The position numbers were made by a program, and so were the translations under genes. From Pseudomonas viridiflava (GTDB lineage Bacteria > Pseudomonadota > Gammaproteobacteria > Pseudomonadales > Pseudomonadaceae), in contig NZ_UTKY01000015.1 of assembly GCF_900583165.1 (NCBI RefSeq), forward strand, positions 28,967 through 92,966: 64,000 nt of DNA. Direction: 5' to 3'. A model generated the notes under the pieces. That model saw only the letters and a program-made list of their open reading frames with translations, did no database searches and had not been told where the DNA came from. Below, one piece after another: positions 23,716 to 33,610 of this stretch; position 1 is the first letter of the stretch, and each line of letters begins with the position of its first letter.

Positions 23716-25058
23716 TTCGCTCGCTACGCGTGCGCTTGATGCTGGCGGCCGCCACCCTGGCCGTGCTGTTTATGCTCGGCCTGTTGCCGGCGATGCAAGG
23801 CGCCTTCAGCCTGGCGTTGCAGGATTCCATTGAGCAGCGGTTGGCGTCGGACGTCACCACGCTGATTTCCGCCGCACGTGTGGAAAACAATCGCCTGCTG
23901 ATGCCCGCGCAGTTGCCGGACGAACGTTTCAACCTCACCGACAGCCGACTACTCGGCTATATCTACGACCGCGAGGGCCATCTGGTGTGGCGCTCGCGGG
24001 CAACCAAAGAAGAAAACATCAACTACAAACCGCGTTACGACGGGCGCGGCAATGAGTTCGCACGGATTCGCGAGGCGAACGGCCAGGAGTTCTTCGTCTA
24101 TGACGTCGAGGTCAAGCTACTGGGAGGCAAGAGTGCGGCGTTCAGTATTGTTGCCCTGCAACCGGTGCGCGAATACCAACTGACCCTCGAAGGCTTGCGC
24201 GAGAACCTCTACCTGGGCTTCGGCGCGGCTTTGCTGGTGCTGCTGACCTTGCTGTGGCTGGGCCTGACCTGGGGCCTGCAAGCCCTGCGACGCCTGAGCC
24301 AGGAGCTGGACCAGATCGAAGGCGGTACCCGCGAAAGCCTGACTGAAGAACACCCCCGCGAACTGTTGCGCCTCACAGGCTCCCTTAACCGTCTGTTGGC
24401 CAGTGAGCGCGAGCAACGGGCGCGCTACCGCGATTCCCTCGACGACCTGGCTCACAGCCTGAAAACGCCACTCGCTGTGCTGCAAGGCGTCAGCGAAGAC
24501 ATGGCCCAGCGCCCTGAAGACCGCGACCAGGCGTGGGTGCTGCAATCGCAGATCGAGCGCATGAGCCAGCAGATCGGTTACCAGTTGCAACGTGCCAGCC
24601 TGCGCAAAAGCGGCCTGGTGCGTCATCAGGTACGCCTGGAGCCGGTGCTGCAAAGCCTGTGCGACACGCTGGACAAGGTTTACCGCGACAAGCGCGTCAC
24701 CGTGACCTTTGAATTGCCGCCTGAATGCGATGTGCCTATCGAGAAGGGCGCCTTGCTGGAAATGCTCGGTAACCTGTTGGAAAACGCCTATCGCCTGTGC
24801 CTGAGCGAGGTTCGCATCAGCTTGAGTGAAAGCCTGGAAGGTAGTGAGCTGTGTATTGAAGATGACGGCCCGGGTGTACCGTCGGACCAGCGTGCGCGCA
24901 TTCTGCAAAGGGGCGAGCGGTTGGATCGCCAGCATCCGGGGCAGGGCATCGGGCTGGCGGTGGTCAAGGACATCATTCAAAGCTACGGGGCGCGGCTGAC
25001 CTTGGGGGATTCGCCGTTGGGTGGGGCGGCGTTCAAGATTCACTTTCCGGCTTTGTGA
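23712..25058 (+). CDS. phoQ: Sensor kinase PhoQ
   Basis: 448 residues from a TTG at 23712 whose last two bases lie in the phoP stop, so translation is coupled. Helix 1 at about 8-28, a periplasmic PhoQ sensor domain (about 30-160, acidic patch near LLGYIYDREG), helix 2 near 165-190, HAMP, His248 in DDLAHSLKTPLAVLQ, and ATPase motifs NLLENAYRL and EDDGPGVP with GQGIGLAV. It represses PhoP when Mg2+ is high. A REP pair forms the 3' boundary. Confidence 0.95.
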   Translation: MIRSLRVRLMLAAATLAVLFMLGLLPAMQGAFSLALQDSIEQRLASDVTTLISAARVENNRLLMPAQLPDERFNLTDSRLLGYIYDREGHLVWRSRATKEENINYKPRYDGRGNEFARIREANGQEFFVYDVEVKLLGGKSAAFSIVALQPVREYQLTLEGLRENLYLGFGAALLVLLTLLWLGLTWGLQALRRLSQELDQIEGGTRESLTEEHPRELLRLTGSLNRLLASEREQRARYRDSLDDLAHSLKTPLAVLQGVSEDMAQRPEDRDQAWVLQSQIERMSQQIGYQLQRASLRKSGLVRHQVRLEPVLQSLCDTLDKVYRDKRVTVTFELPPECDVPIEKGALLEMLGNLLENAYRLCLSEVRISLSESLEGSELCIEDDGPGVPSDQRARILQRGERLDRQHPGQGIGLAVVKDIIQSYGARLTLGDSPLGGAAFKIHFPAL

Positions 25059-25073
25059 TCGCTATTGACTGAA

Positions 25074-25162
25074 CTGGCCTCATCGGGGGCAAGCCCCCTC
25101 CCACACTTGAAGGCATTCACAAATCAAAAATGTGGGAGGGGGCTTGCCCCCGATGAGGCCAG
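25074..25162. repeat. REP pair in tail-to-tail order between phoQ and the AraC gene
   Basis: CTGGCCTCATCGGGGGCAAG at one end and its exact complement at the other, with both CTCCCAC ends facing the centre over 24 bases. It sits between converging genes and can form long hairpins on either transcript. Confidence 0.88.
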
Positions 25163-25178
25163 TACTACCACCACACCT

Positions 25179-26177
25179 CTAACTGTCTTGGGCCCGATAT
25201 GCCCCCGGCGTCACCCCCGTCCACTTCTTGAACGCCCGATGAAACGCCGACGGTTCCGAAAACCCCAACTGCTCGGCAATCTCCTGCAACGACAAATTCC
25301 CTCGCCCCAAATGATAGATGGCGATGTCCCGCCGCAGCTCGTCCTTGAGTGCTTGAAAACTGCTGCCTTCCTCCCGCAAGTGCCGACGCAGGGTCTGCGG
25401 GCTGATGTGCAGGTGCTGGGCGACAGCCTCCAGATCGGGCCAGGGCGTACGGTCACGGCTTAATAGGCGACGCAATTGGCTGCTTAAACTGTCGCCTTCA
25501 TCCGGTCGGGCCAGCAGGTCGGCGGGAGAGCGTTGCAGAAAGTGCTTCAGCGTGCGCTCGTCCTGCAGCAGCGGCAGGCTCAGGTAGCGGGCGGGGAACA
25601 CCAGGCTGCTGTTCGGTGCGCCGAACACCTGGGGGCAGGGGAACAACAAGTCATATTCACCGGCATGGGCCGGCATCGGGTAACTGAATGTCGCTTGGTG
25701 CAAACGAATCCGCTGGCCGATCAGCCAACTGCCGAGGCGATGCCAGATTACTAGCAGGCATTCGCTGAGAAAATGATCCGGGTCCCAGAGTTGTGAGTCG
25801 TCCAGGCTCAATCGGGCCATATCGCCCTCTCTTGTCAGCTGCCAGCGCGGACCCTGTGGGAATAAGCTATAAAACAATAAGCCGCGTTCCAGAGCCTTCT
25901 CTAGGGTGCGGCAGTGGATTAGCGCGTGGCACATCATGGCGAAGGTGCCACGCTTGCTCTGGGCCTCGGCAAAGCCCAGGTATTCATCGTCGAGTGCCAA
26001 CCAGAGCATTTGCAGCAGCCGGGTAAATTGCTCCGGTGCGATGCGGGCGCGGGGTTCGGACAACAGTTCCGGGGTGAGCCCCAGCTGTTGTAGCAAGCCC
26101 GAATAGTCATAGCCGGCCCGACGCGCACCGCCGAGGGCGGCCCGAGCGTAGTGGCTGGCGATGGTACGTTCACGCAT
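25179..26177 (-). CDS. AraC-family regulator beside dctA (PA1182-like)
   Basis: 332 residues from the ATG at 26177 (GACGAGG upstream); a longer frame to 26249 enters the dctA control region. The N-terminal 200 residues are an arabinose-binding-like AraC domain of the OruR/ArgR-like type (Arabinose_bd), and the last 100 are the two HTH motifs ending in LGFSEPSAFHRAFKKWTGVTPGAYR. It stands divergent to dctA in the same order as PA1182-PA1183, so a role in controlling dctA or a linked catabolic pathway is possible but unproven. Confidence 0.85.
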   Translation of the reverse strand: MRERTIASHYARAALGGARRAGYDYSGLLQQLGLTPELLSEPRARIAPEQFTRLLQMLWLALDDEYLGFAEAQSKRGTFAMMCHALIHCRTLEKALERGLLFYSLFPQGPRWQLTREGDMARLSLDDSQLWDPDHFLSECLLVIWHRLGSWLIGQRIRLHQATFSYPMPAHAGEYDLLFPCPQVFGAPNSSLVFPARYLSLPLLQDERTLKHFLQRSPADLLARPDEGDSLSSQLRRLLSRDRTPWPDLEAVAQHLHISPQTLRRHLREEGSSFQALKDELRRDIAIYHLGRGNLSLQEIAEQLGFSEPSAFHRAFKKWTGVTPGAYRAQDS

Positions 26178-26233
26178 GCGGGGCCCTCGTCCATGGAGTG
26201 GCGGATGGTAGTCACCCCTCGATAGGGCGACAA

Positions 26234-26288
26234 GGCGGATATCCGCCAAATTGTAGGACGGGATTGGGCGAGTCGGCGGAAAACCGCC
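26234..26288 (+). promoter_or_regulatory. Twin palindromes upstream of dctA (probable activator sites)
   Basis: GGCGGATATCCGCC (26234-26247) and GGCGGAAAACCGCC (26275-26288) are two 14-bp inverted repeats, centres 41 bases apart (four helical turns) and about 95-135 bases before the sigma-54 promoter. That is the layout of enhancer sites for an NtrC-type activator such as DctD. Confidence 0.65.
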
Positions 26289-26366
26289 ACCTAATTTGGG
26301 CGATTGAATGTTGGCAAAAAACCTCAGAGCCTGATGTCTAAAGGCCTCCAGGGCTTTTCAGCAAAG

Positions 26367-26381
26367 TGGCACGGCGTTTGC
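26367..26381 (+). promoter_or_regulatory. Sigma-54 promoter of dctA
   Basis: TGGCACGGCGTTTGC matches TGGCACG-N4-TTGC exactly. Transcription would begin near 26392, giving a leader of about 125 bases. Confidence 0.9.
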
Positions 26382-26516
26382 GATATAGATTACAGCGCAG
26401 GCTTGGCCCTACAGGCTTCGCAAACAACAAATCCCTCCAGTGCAGGAGGGTTCGCAATTCAAGTGTCGTGGGCAATGGCGGATCTTTGCCACACGGGACG
26501 ATTGAGGAATTTTGCA

Positions 26517-27848
26517 ATGACGACTCGTCAGCCAATCTACAAATCCCTGTATTTCCAGGTGATCGTTGCAATCGTAATCGGCATTCTGCTCGGTCACTTC
26601 TACCCGCAGACCGGCGTGGCCCTCAAGCCGCTGGGTGACGGGTTTATCAAACTGATCAAAATGGTCATCGCCCCGATCATCTTCTGCACCGTTGTCAGCG
26701 GTATCGCTGGCATGCAAAGCATGAAATCGGTTGGCAAAACCGGCGGCTACGCGCTGCTGTACTTCGAAATCGTTTCTACTGTCGCGCTGCTGATCGGCCT
26801 GATCGTGGTCAACGTTGTGCAACCGGGCGCCGGCATGCACATCGACGTAGCCACCCTGGACGCCTCCAAAGTCGCGGCCTACGTGACTGCCGGTAAAGAC
26901 CAGAGCATCGTTGGCTTTATCCTCAACGTTATCCCGAACACCATCGTCGGCGCTTTCGCCAACGGCGACATCCTGCAAGTGCTGATGTTCTCGGTGATCT
27001 TCGGTTTCGCCCTGCACCGCCTGGGTGCCTACGGCAAGCCGGTACTGGACTTCATCGATCGCTTTGCCCACGTGATGTTCAACATCATCAACATGATCAT
27101 GAAGCTCGCGCCAATCGGTGCCCTGGGCGCCATGGCGTTCACCATCGGCGCCTACGGTGTAGGTTCGCTGGTGCAACTGGGCCAGTTGATGATCTGCTTC
27201 TACATCACCTGCCTGCTGTTCGTACTGGTGGTGTTGGGTGGTATCTGCCGCGCTCACGGCTTCAGCGTGATCAAGCTGATCCGCTACATCCGTGAAGAGC
27301 TGCTGATTGTTCTGGGTACTTCCTCCTCCGAATCTGCACTGCCACGCATGCTGATCAAGATGGAGCGTCTGGGCGCGAAGAAATCCGTAGTAGGCCTGGT
27401 GATTCCAACCGGCTACTCCTTCAACCTCGACGGTACTTCGATCTACCTGACCATGGCTGCCGTGTTCATCGCTCAGGCGACCGACACCCACATGGACATC
27501 ACCCACCAGATCACTCTGCTGCTGGTGCTGCTGCTGTCCTCCAAAGGCGCTGCAGGCGTGACCGGTTCGGGCTTCATCGTACTGGCTGCTACCCTGTCGG
27601 CCGTAGGTCACCTGCCGGTTGCCGGCTTGGCCCTGATCCTGGGCATCGACCGCTTCATGTCCGAAGCCCGCGCACTGACCAACCTGGTGGGTAACGCGGT
27701 TGCCACCATCGTTGTGGCCAAGTGGGTCAAGGAACTGGACACCGATAAGCTGCAAAGCGAGCTGGCGTCCGGCGGTACTGGTATCTCGGAAACCCGCGAA
27801 ATCGACGACCTGGGTGTGGCTGAAGGCCCTGCGCCGTCGGTGAAGTAA
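26517..27848 (+). CDS. dctA: C4-dicarboxylate:proton/sodium symporter DctA
   Basis: 443 residues from the ATG at 26517 (TTGAGGAAT upstream). It belongs to the glutamate/dicarboxylate (DAACS) symporters: eight helices plus re-entrant loops, with the serine-rich loop [12 protein letters not shown], the substrate-site [12 protein letters not shown] and [17 protein letters not shown]. It takes up succinate, fumarate and malate, the preferred carbon sources of Pseudomonas. Control by sigma-54 with two enhancer-like palindromes upstream fits the DctB/DctD system, which is not in this window. A terminator follows. Confidence 0.96.
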   Translation: MTTRQPIYKSLYFQVIVAIVIGILLGHFYPQTGVALKPLGDGFIKLIKMVIAPIIFCTVVSGIAGMQSMKSVGKTGGYALLYFEIVSTVALLIGLIVVNVVQPGAGMHIDVATLDASKVAAYVTAGKDQSIVGFILNVIPNTIVGAFANGDILQVLMFSVIFGFALHRLGAYGKPVLDFIDRFAHVMFNIINMIMKLAPIGALGAMAFTIGAYGVGSLVQLGQLMICFYITCLLFVLVVLGGICRAHGFSVIKLIRYIREELLIVLGTSSSESALPRMLIKMERLGAKKSVVGLVIPTGYSFNLDGTSIYLTMAAVFIAQATDTHMDITHQITLLLVLLLSSKGAAGVTGSGFIVLAATLSAVGHLPVAGLALILGIDRFMSEARALTNLVGNAVATIVVAKWVKELDTDKLQSELASGGTGISETREIDDLGVAEGPAPSVK

Positions 27849-27886
27849 TACGCTAATGGCGTGAATTGACGCCCAAGCGACTCCAC

Positions 27887-27913
27887 AAACGCCCCGACTT
27901 GTTCGGGGCGTTT
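27887..27913 (+). terminator. Terminator after dctA
   Basis: AAACGCCCCGA and TCGGGGCGTTT form an 11-bp stem with a 5-base loop. Confidence 0.88.
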
Positions 27914-27995
27914 GCGTTTGTGGCGGGCAACGTGGAATTCTTTTGCTTTAGGGTCAGTCGAACCGTCATTCGTTTTAACGCTTGCGAGAGGTGAT

Positions 27996-28949
27996 ATGGA
28001 CAGTGTGGATCTGAACGTCCTGCGCAGCGTGCTGCAATGGCGCCGTGCCGGGCAGCGAGTGGTGTTGTACAGCGTGGTCCAGACCTGGGGCAGCGCGCCG
28101 CGCCCGCCGGGGGCGATGCTGGCACTGCGTGGCGATGGGGTGGTGATCGGTTCGGTGTCGGGGGGGTGCATCGAGGATGACTTGATCGCCCGGCTTCAAG
28201 ACGGCCGGTTGCCTGAAGACGGGCCGCCGGTGCAACTGGTGACCTACGGCGTGACTCGCGATGAGGCGGCGCGGTTTGGCCTGCCGTGCGGCGGTACCCT
28301 GCGCCTGACAGAAGAACGAGTCGACGATTGGGACTGGGTAGCGCAATTGCTCGAACGCTGTGAAGACCATCAGATCGTCGCGCGTGAATTGGACCTGGCC
28401 AGCGGCACAGTCACGTTAAGTGCAGCCAGTAAAACCGATGTGGTCACCTTCGACGGCGAACGCCTGCGGGCTATCTATGGGCCGCGCTGGCGCCTGCTAT
28501 TGATCGGTGCCGGGCAGTTGTCACGTTATGTGGCAGAAATGGCGCGCTTGCTGGATTTCGAAGTGTTGATCTGCGACCCGCGTGAAGAGTTCGTCTACGG
28601 CTGGGAAGAGCAGCATGGCCGGTTTGTGCCGGGCATGCCTGACGAGGCCGTGCTGAATATCCAGACCGACGAGCGCACGGCCATCGTCTGCCTCACCCAT
28701 GACCCGCGTCTGGATGATATGGCGTTGCTGACGGCGTTGAATTCGTCGGCGTTCTACATCGGCGCGCTGGGTTCGCGGGTTAACAGTCAGAAGCGCCGGG
28801 AAACCCTGGCAGCGCTGGAGTTGTCGCCGCAAGCGATTGCGCGTTTGCATGGGCCGATTGGTTTGCATATCGGCAGCCATACACCGGCTGAAATTGCGTT
28901 GTCGTTGATGGCGGAAATTGTTGCGATCAAAAATGGTGTGGCGCAGTGA
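27996..28949 (+). CDS. XdhC/CoxI-family molybdenum hydroxylase maturation factor
   Basis: 317 residues from the ATG at 27996 with GAGAGG upstream. The N-terminal XdhC_CoxI domain has VVQTWGSAPRPPGAMLAL and GSVSGGCIEDDL, the C-terminal Rossmann-type XdhC_C domain has LLLIGAGQLSRYVAEMA and FYIGALGSR. Such proteins add the terminal sulfur to the molybdenum cofactor and insert it into xanthine dehydrogenase-like enzymes. The next gene, a MobA-like nucleotidyltransferase, starts inside its stop, so the pair is an operon, but no molybdenum hydroxylase is encoded nearby. Confidence 0.9.
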   Translation: MDSVDLNVLRSVLQWRRAGQRVVLYSVVQTWGSAPRPPGAMLALRGDGVVIGSVSGGCIEDDLIARLQDGRLPEDGPPVQLVTYGVTRDEAARFGLPCGGTLRLTEERVDDWDWVAQLLERCEDHQIVARELDLASGTVTLSAASKTDVVTFDGERLRAIYGPRWRLLLIGAGQLSRYVAEMARLLDFEVLICDPREEFVYGWEEQHGRFVPGMPDEAVLNIQTDERTAIVCLTHDPRLDDMALLTALNSSAFYIGALGSRVNSQKRRETLAALELSPQAIARLHGPIGLHIGSHTPAEIALSLMAEIVAIKNGVAQ

Positions 28950-29536
28950 ATGTGGCGGCGATTGTGCTGGCGGCGGGGCAGGGCAGTCGCTTCCGTGCTG
29001 AGGCAGGGGCCGATCAGGACAAGTTGCTGGCCGAGTGCGTAGGCCTTGATGGCGTGGCGCGGCCGGTGATTGAGCAGGTGCTGAGGAATTTGCCTGAGCG
29101 TGTCCTAAGGCGTTGGCTTGTGACGTCACCTGAGCGTACGGAGGTTATCCGCTTGGCTCAGGCGTATGGCTGTGAAGTCGTGATGCTGTGCTCGGCCGGT
29201 ATGGGTGACAGCATTGCGGCTGCAGTTGCGGCCACAGGCCCGGCGGATGGCTGGCTGGTGGTGCTGGGGGATATGCCTTTTATTCGCTCGTCGAGTATTG
29301 AACGGGTGATCGAGGGGCTGGAGGAGGGGGGTATCAGCGTGCCGGTGCAGGAGGGGCAGTATGGGCATCCAGTAGCGTTTGCCCAGGCTTTTGGGGCTGG
29401 GCTGATGGCGTTGACCGGTGATCGTGGAGCCAGACCGTTGTTTGATCAGGCGGTGGTGAGAGAGGTCGTAGTTGATGATCCCGGTGTGCTCTGGGATATC
29501 GACCTGCCACATTCCTTGGACTTCAAGCAGGACTAA
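28946..29536 (+). CDS. MobA-like nucleotidyltransferase (MocA type)
   Basis: 196 residues from a GTG at 28946 that overlaps the xdhC-like stop. The GT-A nucleotidyltransferase signature LAAGQGSRF (residues 7-15) and the metal-binding GDMP motif (near 109) are present. The MocA branch transfers CMP to molybdopterin to make the cytidine dinucleotide cofactor used by xanthine dehydrogenase-type enzymes, which fits the partner gene. The specificity for CTP rather than GTP is inferred from context. A REPIN begins two bases after the stop. Confidence 0.85.
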   Translation: MNVAAIVLAAGQGSRFRAEAGADQDKLLAECVGLDGVARPVIEQVLRNLPERVLRRWLVTSPERTEVIRLAQAYGCEVVMLCSAGMGDSIAAAVAATGPADGWLVVLGDMPFIRSSSIERVIEGLEEGGISVPVQEGQYGHPVAFAQAFGAGLMALTGDRGARPLFDQAVVREVVVDDPGVLWDIDLPHSLDFKQD

Positions 29537-29538
29537 AT

Positions 29539-29626
29539 GTGGGAGGGGGCTTGCTCCCGATAGCAGAGTATCAGTCGGCATATGTATCAACTGACCCACC
29601 GCTATCGGGAGCAAGCCCCCTCCCAC
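29539..29626. repeat. REPIN after the mocA-like gene
   Basis: Arms GTGGGAGGGGGCTTGCTCCC and inverse, of the CTCCC subtype, with the GATAGC/GCTATC core and TATCAGT/ACTGA centre. Confidence 0.9.
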
Positions 29627-29656
29627 ACGGGAACTGCGACATTTTTCAGAATGCAT

Positions 29657-29693
29657 AAAAAAGCCCCGTCTGATCACTCAGGCGGGGCTTTTT
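29657..29693. terminator. Bidirectional terminator between mocA-like gene and rne
   Basis: AAAAAGCCCCG and CGGGGCTTTTT enclose an inner CTGA/TCAG stem. It can end the rightward mocA-like and the leftward rne transcripts. Confidence 0.92.
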
Positions 29694-29711
29694 AGTTGCT
29701 GCGCGAGGGGG

Positions 29712-32700
29712 TTAGTCTCGTGCTTCAGCTTCCTGTGCAGCGGCGGCTGCGGCAGCTTCGGCTTCCTTGCGACGACGACGCACTTCACGTGGGTCGTTCG
29801 GTGCACGGCCGTTTTCGGTCAGGGCGCTGGCCGGTGCTGCTTCTGCCACGGGGGCTGCCACTTCGGCAATGACCGATGCTTCAACCACTGGCGCAGGCTC
29901 GACGATTGGGGCTGGCTCAACCACTGGGGTTGGTTCGGCAACAATCACTTCGGCAACCGGTGCTGGTGCTTCTTCGACTACAGGCGTAGGCGCTGGCGCT
30001 TCAACCGGGGTGGCTGGCTCGGCAGTCCATTGGAAGGCGGTCTGTTCTTCGCGCTTTTCTTCGCGAGCATCACGTACTTCTGGAGCTGCTTCGATAACCA
30101 GTGCTTCAACTACCGCTTCAACCACTGGCTGAGGTTCAACCACCGGTGCTGGCTCAACCGCTGCCACTTCAACTGCTGGCTGGGCTTCTTGAACCGGGCC
30201 AACTTCCACTTCCGGAACAACCGGCGCTTCGATTGGGGTGGTGGCTTCTACAGCCGGTGCTTCTACCACTGGGGTTTCGGCGACAGGCGCTTCAACTACT
30301 GGCGCTTCAACCACTGGAGTTTCAACCGCAGGTGCTTGCGCAACAGCGGTTTCTTCTACAGTAGCGGTGGCACGTTCAGCCTGCTCGTGAGCCTGGGCTT
30401 CAGCGGGAGCGCTGATGACCGAGCTGGCAACGGCGGCGGTCACGGCCAGGCCGGCAGCCAGTTCGGCGCCAGTCGGTTCAACGGCTTCTGCGCTCTCGCC
30501 GGTCTCTTCCGAGCCTTCGATTACGTTGCCGTTGGCATCACGTTGACGCTCACGACGGTTGCTGCGACGACGCTGGCCACGGGAGCGGCGGCGTGGGCGG
30601 TCGCCTTCGGCGCCGTCCTGACCGTCTTCCTGCAGTTGCTCTTCACCGGTCAGCACTTCTTCTTCATCGCCGGCGGCAGCGGCTTGCTCGGCACGTGGTT
30701 GGCGTTCTTCACGCGGGGCGCGTGGTTGACGCTCCTCACGCGGTGCACGCTCTTCACGCGGCTGGCGAGCCGGGCGTTCTTCGGCAACAACGGCGGCACC
30801 GGCAACAGCAGGTGCTGCGTCCAGCGGCTCGCGCAGTTCACGTACGCGTTCTTCACGTTCGCCGCGTGGCTTGCGATCTTCACGCGGTGCACGTGGAGCA
30901 CGTGGCGCGCGTTCTTCACGCGGTGCACGTTCTTCGCGGGCTACGGCCGGGGTTTCTTCACGGGCTTCACGCGGTGCGCGTTCTTCACGTGGGGCACGCT
31001 CTTCGCGCGGCTTGCGCTCTTCATCACGGCGACCGTTACGGTTGCGGCTCTGCTGGCGACCGTTGCGACGCTCTTCGTTGCGTGCTGGGCGTTCGGTGGC
31101 AGGTTTTTCAACCACAACCGGAGCAGCAGGCTCTTCCTTGGTAGCGAACAGGCTGACCAGCGACTTCACCAAGCCTTTGAACAGGCTTGGCTCAGGCAGG
31201 GCGGCCGGGGCGGCAACTGGCGCTGCAACTTCGGTCGGAACCGGTGCGTTGGCACGGGCCGGCGCGGTTTTCACGGCAGCTTCCTGGCGAACCAGGGTGC
31301 GGGTCGCAGCGGCTGGCTGGACTTCTTCCACTTCGGCAGCGGCAGCAGCGATTTCGTAGCTGGACTGGCCGCTATGGGCTTCCGGGCTGTCATCACGCAG
31401 GCGCTGTACTTCGAAGTGCGGCGTCTCGAGGTGATCGTTCGGCAGGATGACGATACGGGCGCGGGTGCGCAGTTCGATCTTGGTGATCGAGTTGCGTTTT
31501 TCGTTGAGCAGGAAGGCTGCAACCGGGATCGGCACTTGCGCGCGGACTTCAGCGGTGCGGTCTTTCAGGGCTTCTTCTTCGATTAGGCGCAGGATTGCCA
31601 GGGACAGCGATTCAACGTCACGGATGATGCCGGTGCCGTTGCAACGCGGGCAGACGATGCCGCTGCTTTCGCCCAGGGATGGACGCAGGCGCTGACGGGA
31701 CATTTCCAGCAGGCCGAAACGCGAGATGCGGCCAACTTGCACGCGGGCACGGTCAGCTTCCAGGCATTCGCGGACTTTCTCTTCCACGGCGCGCTGGTTT
31801 TTGGCTGGGGTCATGTCGATGAAGTCGATCACGATCAGGCCGCCGATGTCACGCAGGCGCAGCTGGCGGGCGATTTCTTCAGCCGCTTCCAGGTTGGTCT
31901 GCAGGGCGGTTTCTTCGATGTCGCTACCTTTCGTGGCACGCGCCGAGTTGATGTCGATGGACACCAGGGCTTCGGTCGGGTCGATCACGATGGAGCCGCC
32001 GGAAGGCAGTTCGACTACGCGCTGGAAAGCGGTCTCGATCTGGCTTTCGATCTGGAAACGGTTGAACAGCGGGACGCTGTCTTCGTACAGCTTGATCTTG
32101 CTGGCGTACTGCGGCATCACCTGGCGGATGAAGGTCAGGGCTTCATCCTGGGCTTCAACGCTGTCGATCAGCACTTCGCCGATGTCCTGGCGCAGGTAAT
32201 CGCGGATGGCGCGGATGATCACATTGCTTTCCTGATAGATCAGGAACGGCGCGGAACGATCCAGGGAGGCTTCTTTGATGGCGGTCCAGAGTTGCAGCAG
32301 GTAGTCGAGGTCCCACTGCATTTCTTCGCTGCTGCGGCCCAGGCCGGCAGTACGAACGATCAGGCCCATGTCAGCCGGTGCGATCAGGCCGTTCAGCGCT
32401 TCACGCAGTTCGTTACGCTCTTCGCCTTCGATGCGACGGGATATACCGCCGGCACGTGGGTTGTTTGGCATCAGCACCAGGTAACGGCCGGCCAGGCTGA
32501 TGAAGGTGGTCAGGGCTGCGCCCTTGTTGCCACGTTCTTCTTTTTCGACCTGGACGATGACTTCCTGGCCTTCGCTCAGGACGTCCTTGATGTTCACACG
32601 GCCTTCAGGGGCTTTCTTGAAGTATTCGCGGGAGATTTCTTTGAGGGGCAAAAAGCCGTGGCGCTCGGAGCCGAAATCGACAAAGGCAGCCTCAAGGCTT

Positions 32701-32852
32701 GGTTCGATGCGAGTGATCTTGCCTTTATAAATATTGGCTTTTTTCTGCTCGCGTGCACCGGACTCGATGTCCAGGTCGTAAAGGCGCTGGCCATCTACCA
32801 GTGCAACACGCAACTCTTCGGGTTGAGTTGCGTTAATCAGCATTCTTTTCAT
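29712..32852 (-). CDS. rne: Ribonuclease E
   Basis: 1046 residues from the ATG at 32852 ([10 protein letters not shown], the family start). The catalytic half holds an S1 domain (about 35-120), the RNase E/G core with metal-binding Asp in [14 protein letters not shown] and [10 protein letters not shown], and the Zn-link CPRCNGTG. The C-terminal 500 residues are disordered: Arg/Glu-rich repeats of the unit REERAP (about 610-760) for RNA binding, then Pro/Val/Glu/Ala-rich repeats of the unit VVEAP (about 835-1000), which would scaffold degradosome partners. It starts mRNA decay and processes tRNA and rRNA at the inner membrane. Confidence 0.97.
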   Translation of the reverse strand: MKRMLINATQPEELRVALVDGQRLYDLDIESGAREQKKANIYKGKITRIEPSLEAAFVDFGSERHGFLPLKEISREYFKKAPEGRVNIKDVLSEGQEVIVQVEKEERGNKGAALTTFISLAGRYLVLMPNNPRAGGISRRIEGEERNELREALNGLIAPADMGLIVRTAGLGRSSEEMQWDLDYLLQLWTAIKEASLDRSAPFLIYQESNVIIRAIRDYLRQDIGEVLIDSVEAQDEALTFIRQVMPQYASKIKLYEDSVPLFNRFQIESQIETAFQRVVELPSGGSIVIDPTEALVSIDINSARATKGSDIEETALQTNLEAAEEIARQLRLRDIGGLIVIDFIDMTPAKNQRAVEEKVRECLEADRARVQVGRISRFGLLEMSRQRLRPSLGESSGIVCPRCNGTGIIRDVESLSLAILRLIEEEALKDRTAEVRAQVPIPVAAFLLNEKRNSITKIELRTRARIVILPNDHLETPHFEVQRLRDDSPEAHSGQSSYEIAAAAAEVEEVQPAAATRTLVRQEAAVKTAPARANAPVPTEVAAPVAAPAALPEPSLFKGLVKSLVSLFATKEEPAAPVVVEKPATERPARNEERRNGRQQSRNRNGRRDEERKPREERAPREERAPREAREETPAVAREERAPREERAPRAPRAPREDRKPRGEREERVRELREPLDAAPAVAGAAVVAEERPARQPREERAPREERQPRAPREERQPRAEQAAAAGDEEEVLTGEEQLQEDGQDGAEGDRPRRRSRGQRRRSNRRERQRDANGNVIEGSEETGESAEAVEPTGAELAAGLAVTAAVASSVISAPAEAQAHEQAERATATVEETAVAQAPAVETPVVEAPVVEAPVAETPVVEAPAVEATTPIEAPVVPEVEVGPVQEAQPAVEVAAVEPAPVVEPQPVVEAVVEALVIEAAPEVRDAREEKREEQTAFQWTAEPATPVEAPAPTPVVEEAPAPVAEVIVAEPTPVVEPAPIVEPAPVVEASVIAEVAAPVAEAAPASALTENGRAPNDPREVRRRRKEAEAAAAAAAQEAEARD

Positions 32853-33552
32853 GTTGTACCGTCGGTTTCCGGGCTGCCGGAAACGGCGTTCGGCACACAC
32901 GACTTCTCACGGTCGGTGTCAGGTGCGTCAAGAGTGGTTGGCCACTCCAGTGTCCAGCAAAACCTGCCAATTGGGCCGGTATCGCGACGGACGCGTCCTG
33001 CTTGTTAGCGGTGGTGACAAAGGCACCACTTCAACAAAAGCTAAGGTCAGGAGGAGGAATCAACCGGCGACTGTGGACGAGATGAAGCGTCTAAATATAA
33101 GCCTAGTGCTACACGGTCCGACGGTTGTGCATCTCCACCCTACACGTATCCCTGATAATTCGGGTGCTGCCGCGCGCAGAATCCGCAGCGGGTTGGCATT
33201 TACCGTGTTCTCCAATGGGGAGTCCACGCTCATGGCTAAACAAGACTGAATGCGGGCGATTGCGCTCTCACTCAGCTCTTAACAGGCGTTGTTTCCGAAG
33301 CATTCGCCATGGTCTGGCTCAAGACTGACTGCACTTTGTGAACTGGCCGTAAATATCGGCGCAAAACGCGAGTATTCACTCTGCTTTCTGCACTCGCTTC
33401 AGGCCTCATGTCACCTGCGCTCGTTACAATCCTGAGCCTTCCAAGGTGGCGAAAGCCCCGTAGGACGGCCTCGCGTCCTGATGAATTGCGATGGTCAGGG
33501 CCGGCAGTTTGCCGCAAGTCCTCTGTCCAGGCCGCTTTTGGCGGCGTTCGCG
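32853..33552 (-). other. Long 5' leader of rne
   Basis: With the promoter at 33553-33581 the rne mRNA would carry a leader of about 690 nt. The segment has several GC hairpins (for example GCCGCTTTTGGCGGC near 33530-33545) and no supported gene. By analogy with E. coli, where RNase E cuts its own 361-nt leader, it is the probable site of autoregulation. Confidence 0.55.
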
Positions 33553-33581
33553 ACTATAGCAGCAATGATTAAGTGCTTCAA
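33553..33581 (-). promoter_or_regulatory. Sigma-70 promoter of rne
   Basis: On the minus strand TTGAAG (33576-33581) and TATAGT (33553-33558) are 17 bases apart. Transcription would start near 33546, only about 65 bases from the divergent rluC start. Confidence 0.65.
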
Positions 33582-33610
33582 TTCCATAAAAAATTGTTAT
33601 CATCGCCGCC

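Noticed and set aside
26409..27755. 448-codon open frame antisense to dctA
   Set aside because: His/Gln/Asp-rich shadow of a membrane protein gene; no ribosome site.
30030..31586. 518-codon open frame antisense to rne
   Set aside because: Product is low-complexity (Phe/Arg/Ala) and simply reflects the repeats of the RNase E tail.
33582..33610. Leaderless rluC from a TATCAT at 33598-33603
   Set aside because: The -10 is plausible but no -35 of quality lies at the right distance, so I do not claim it.
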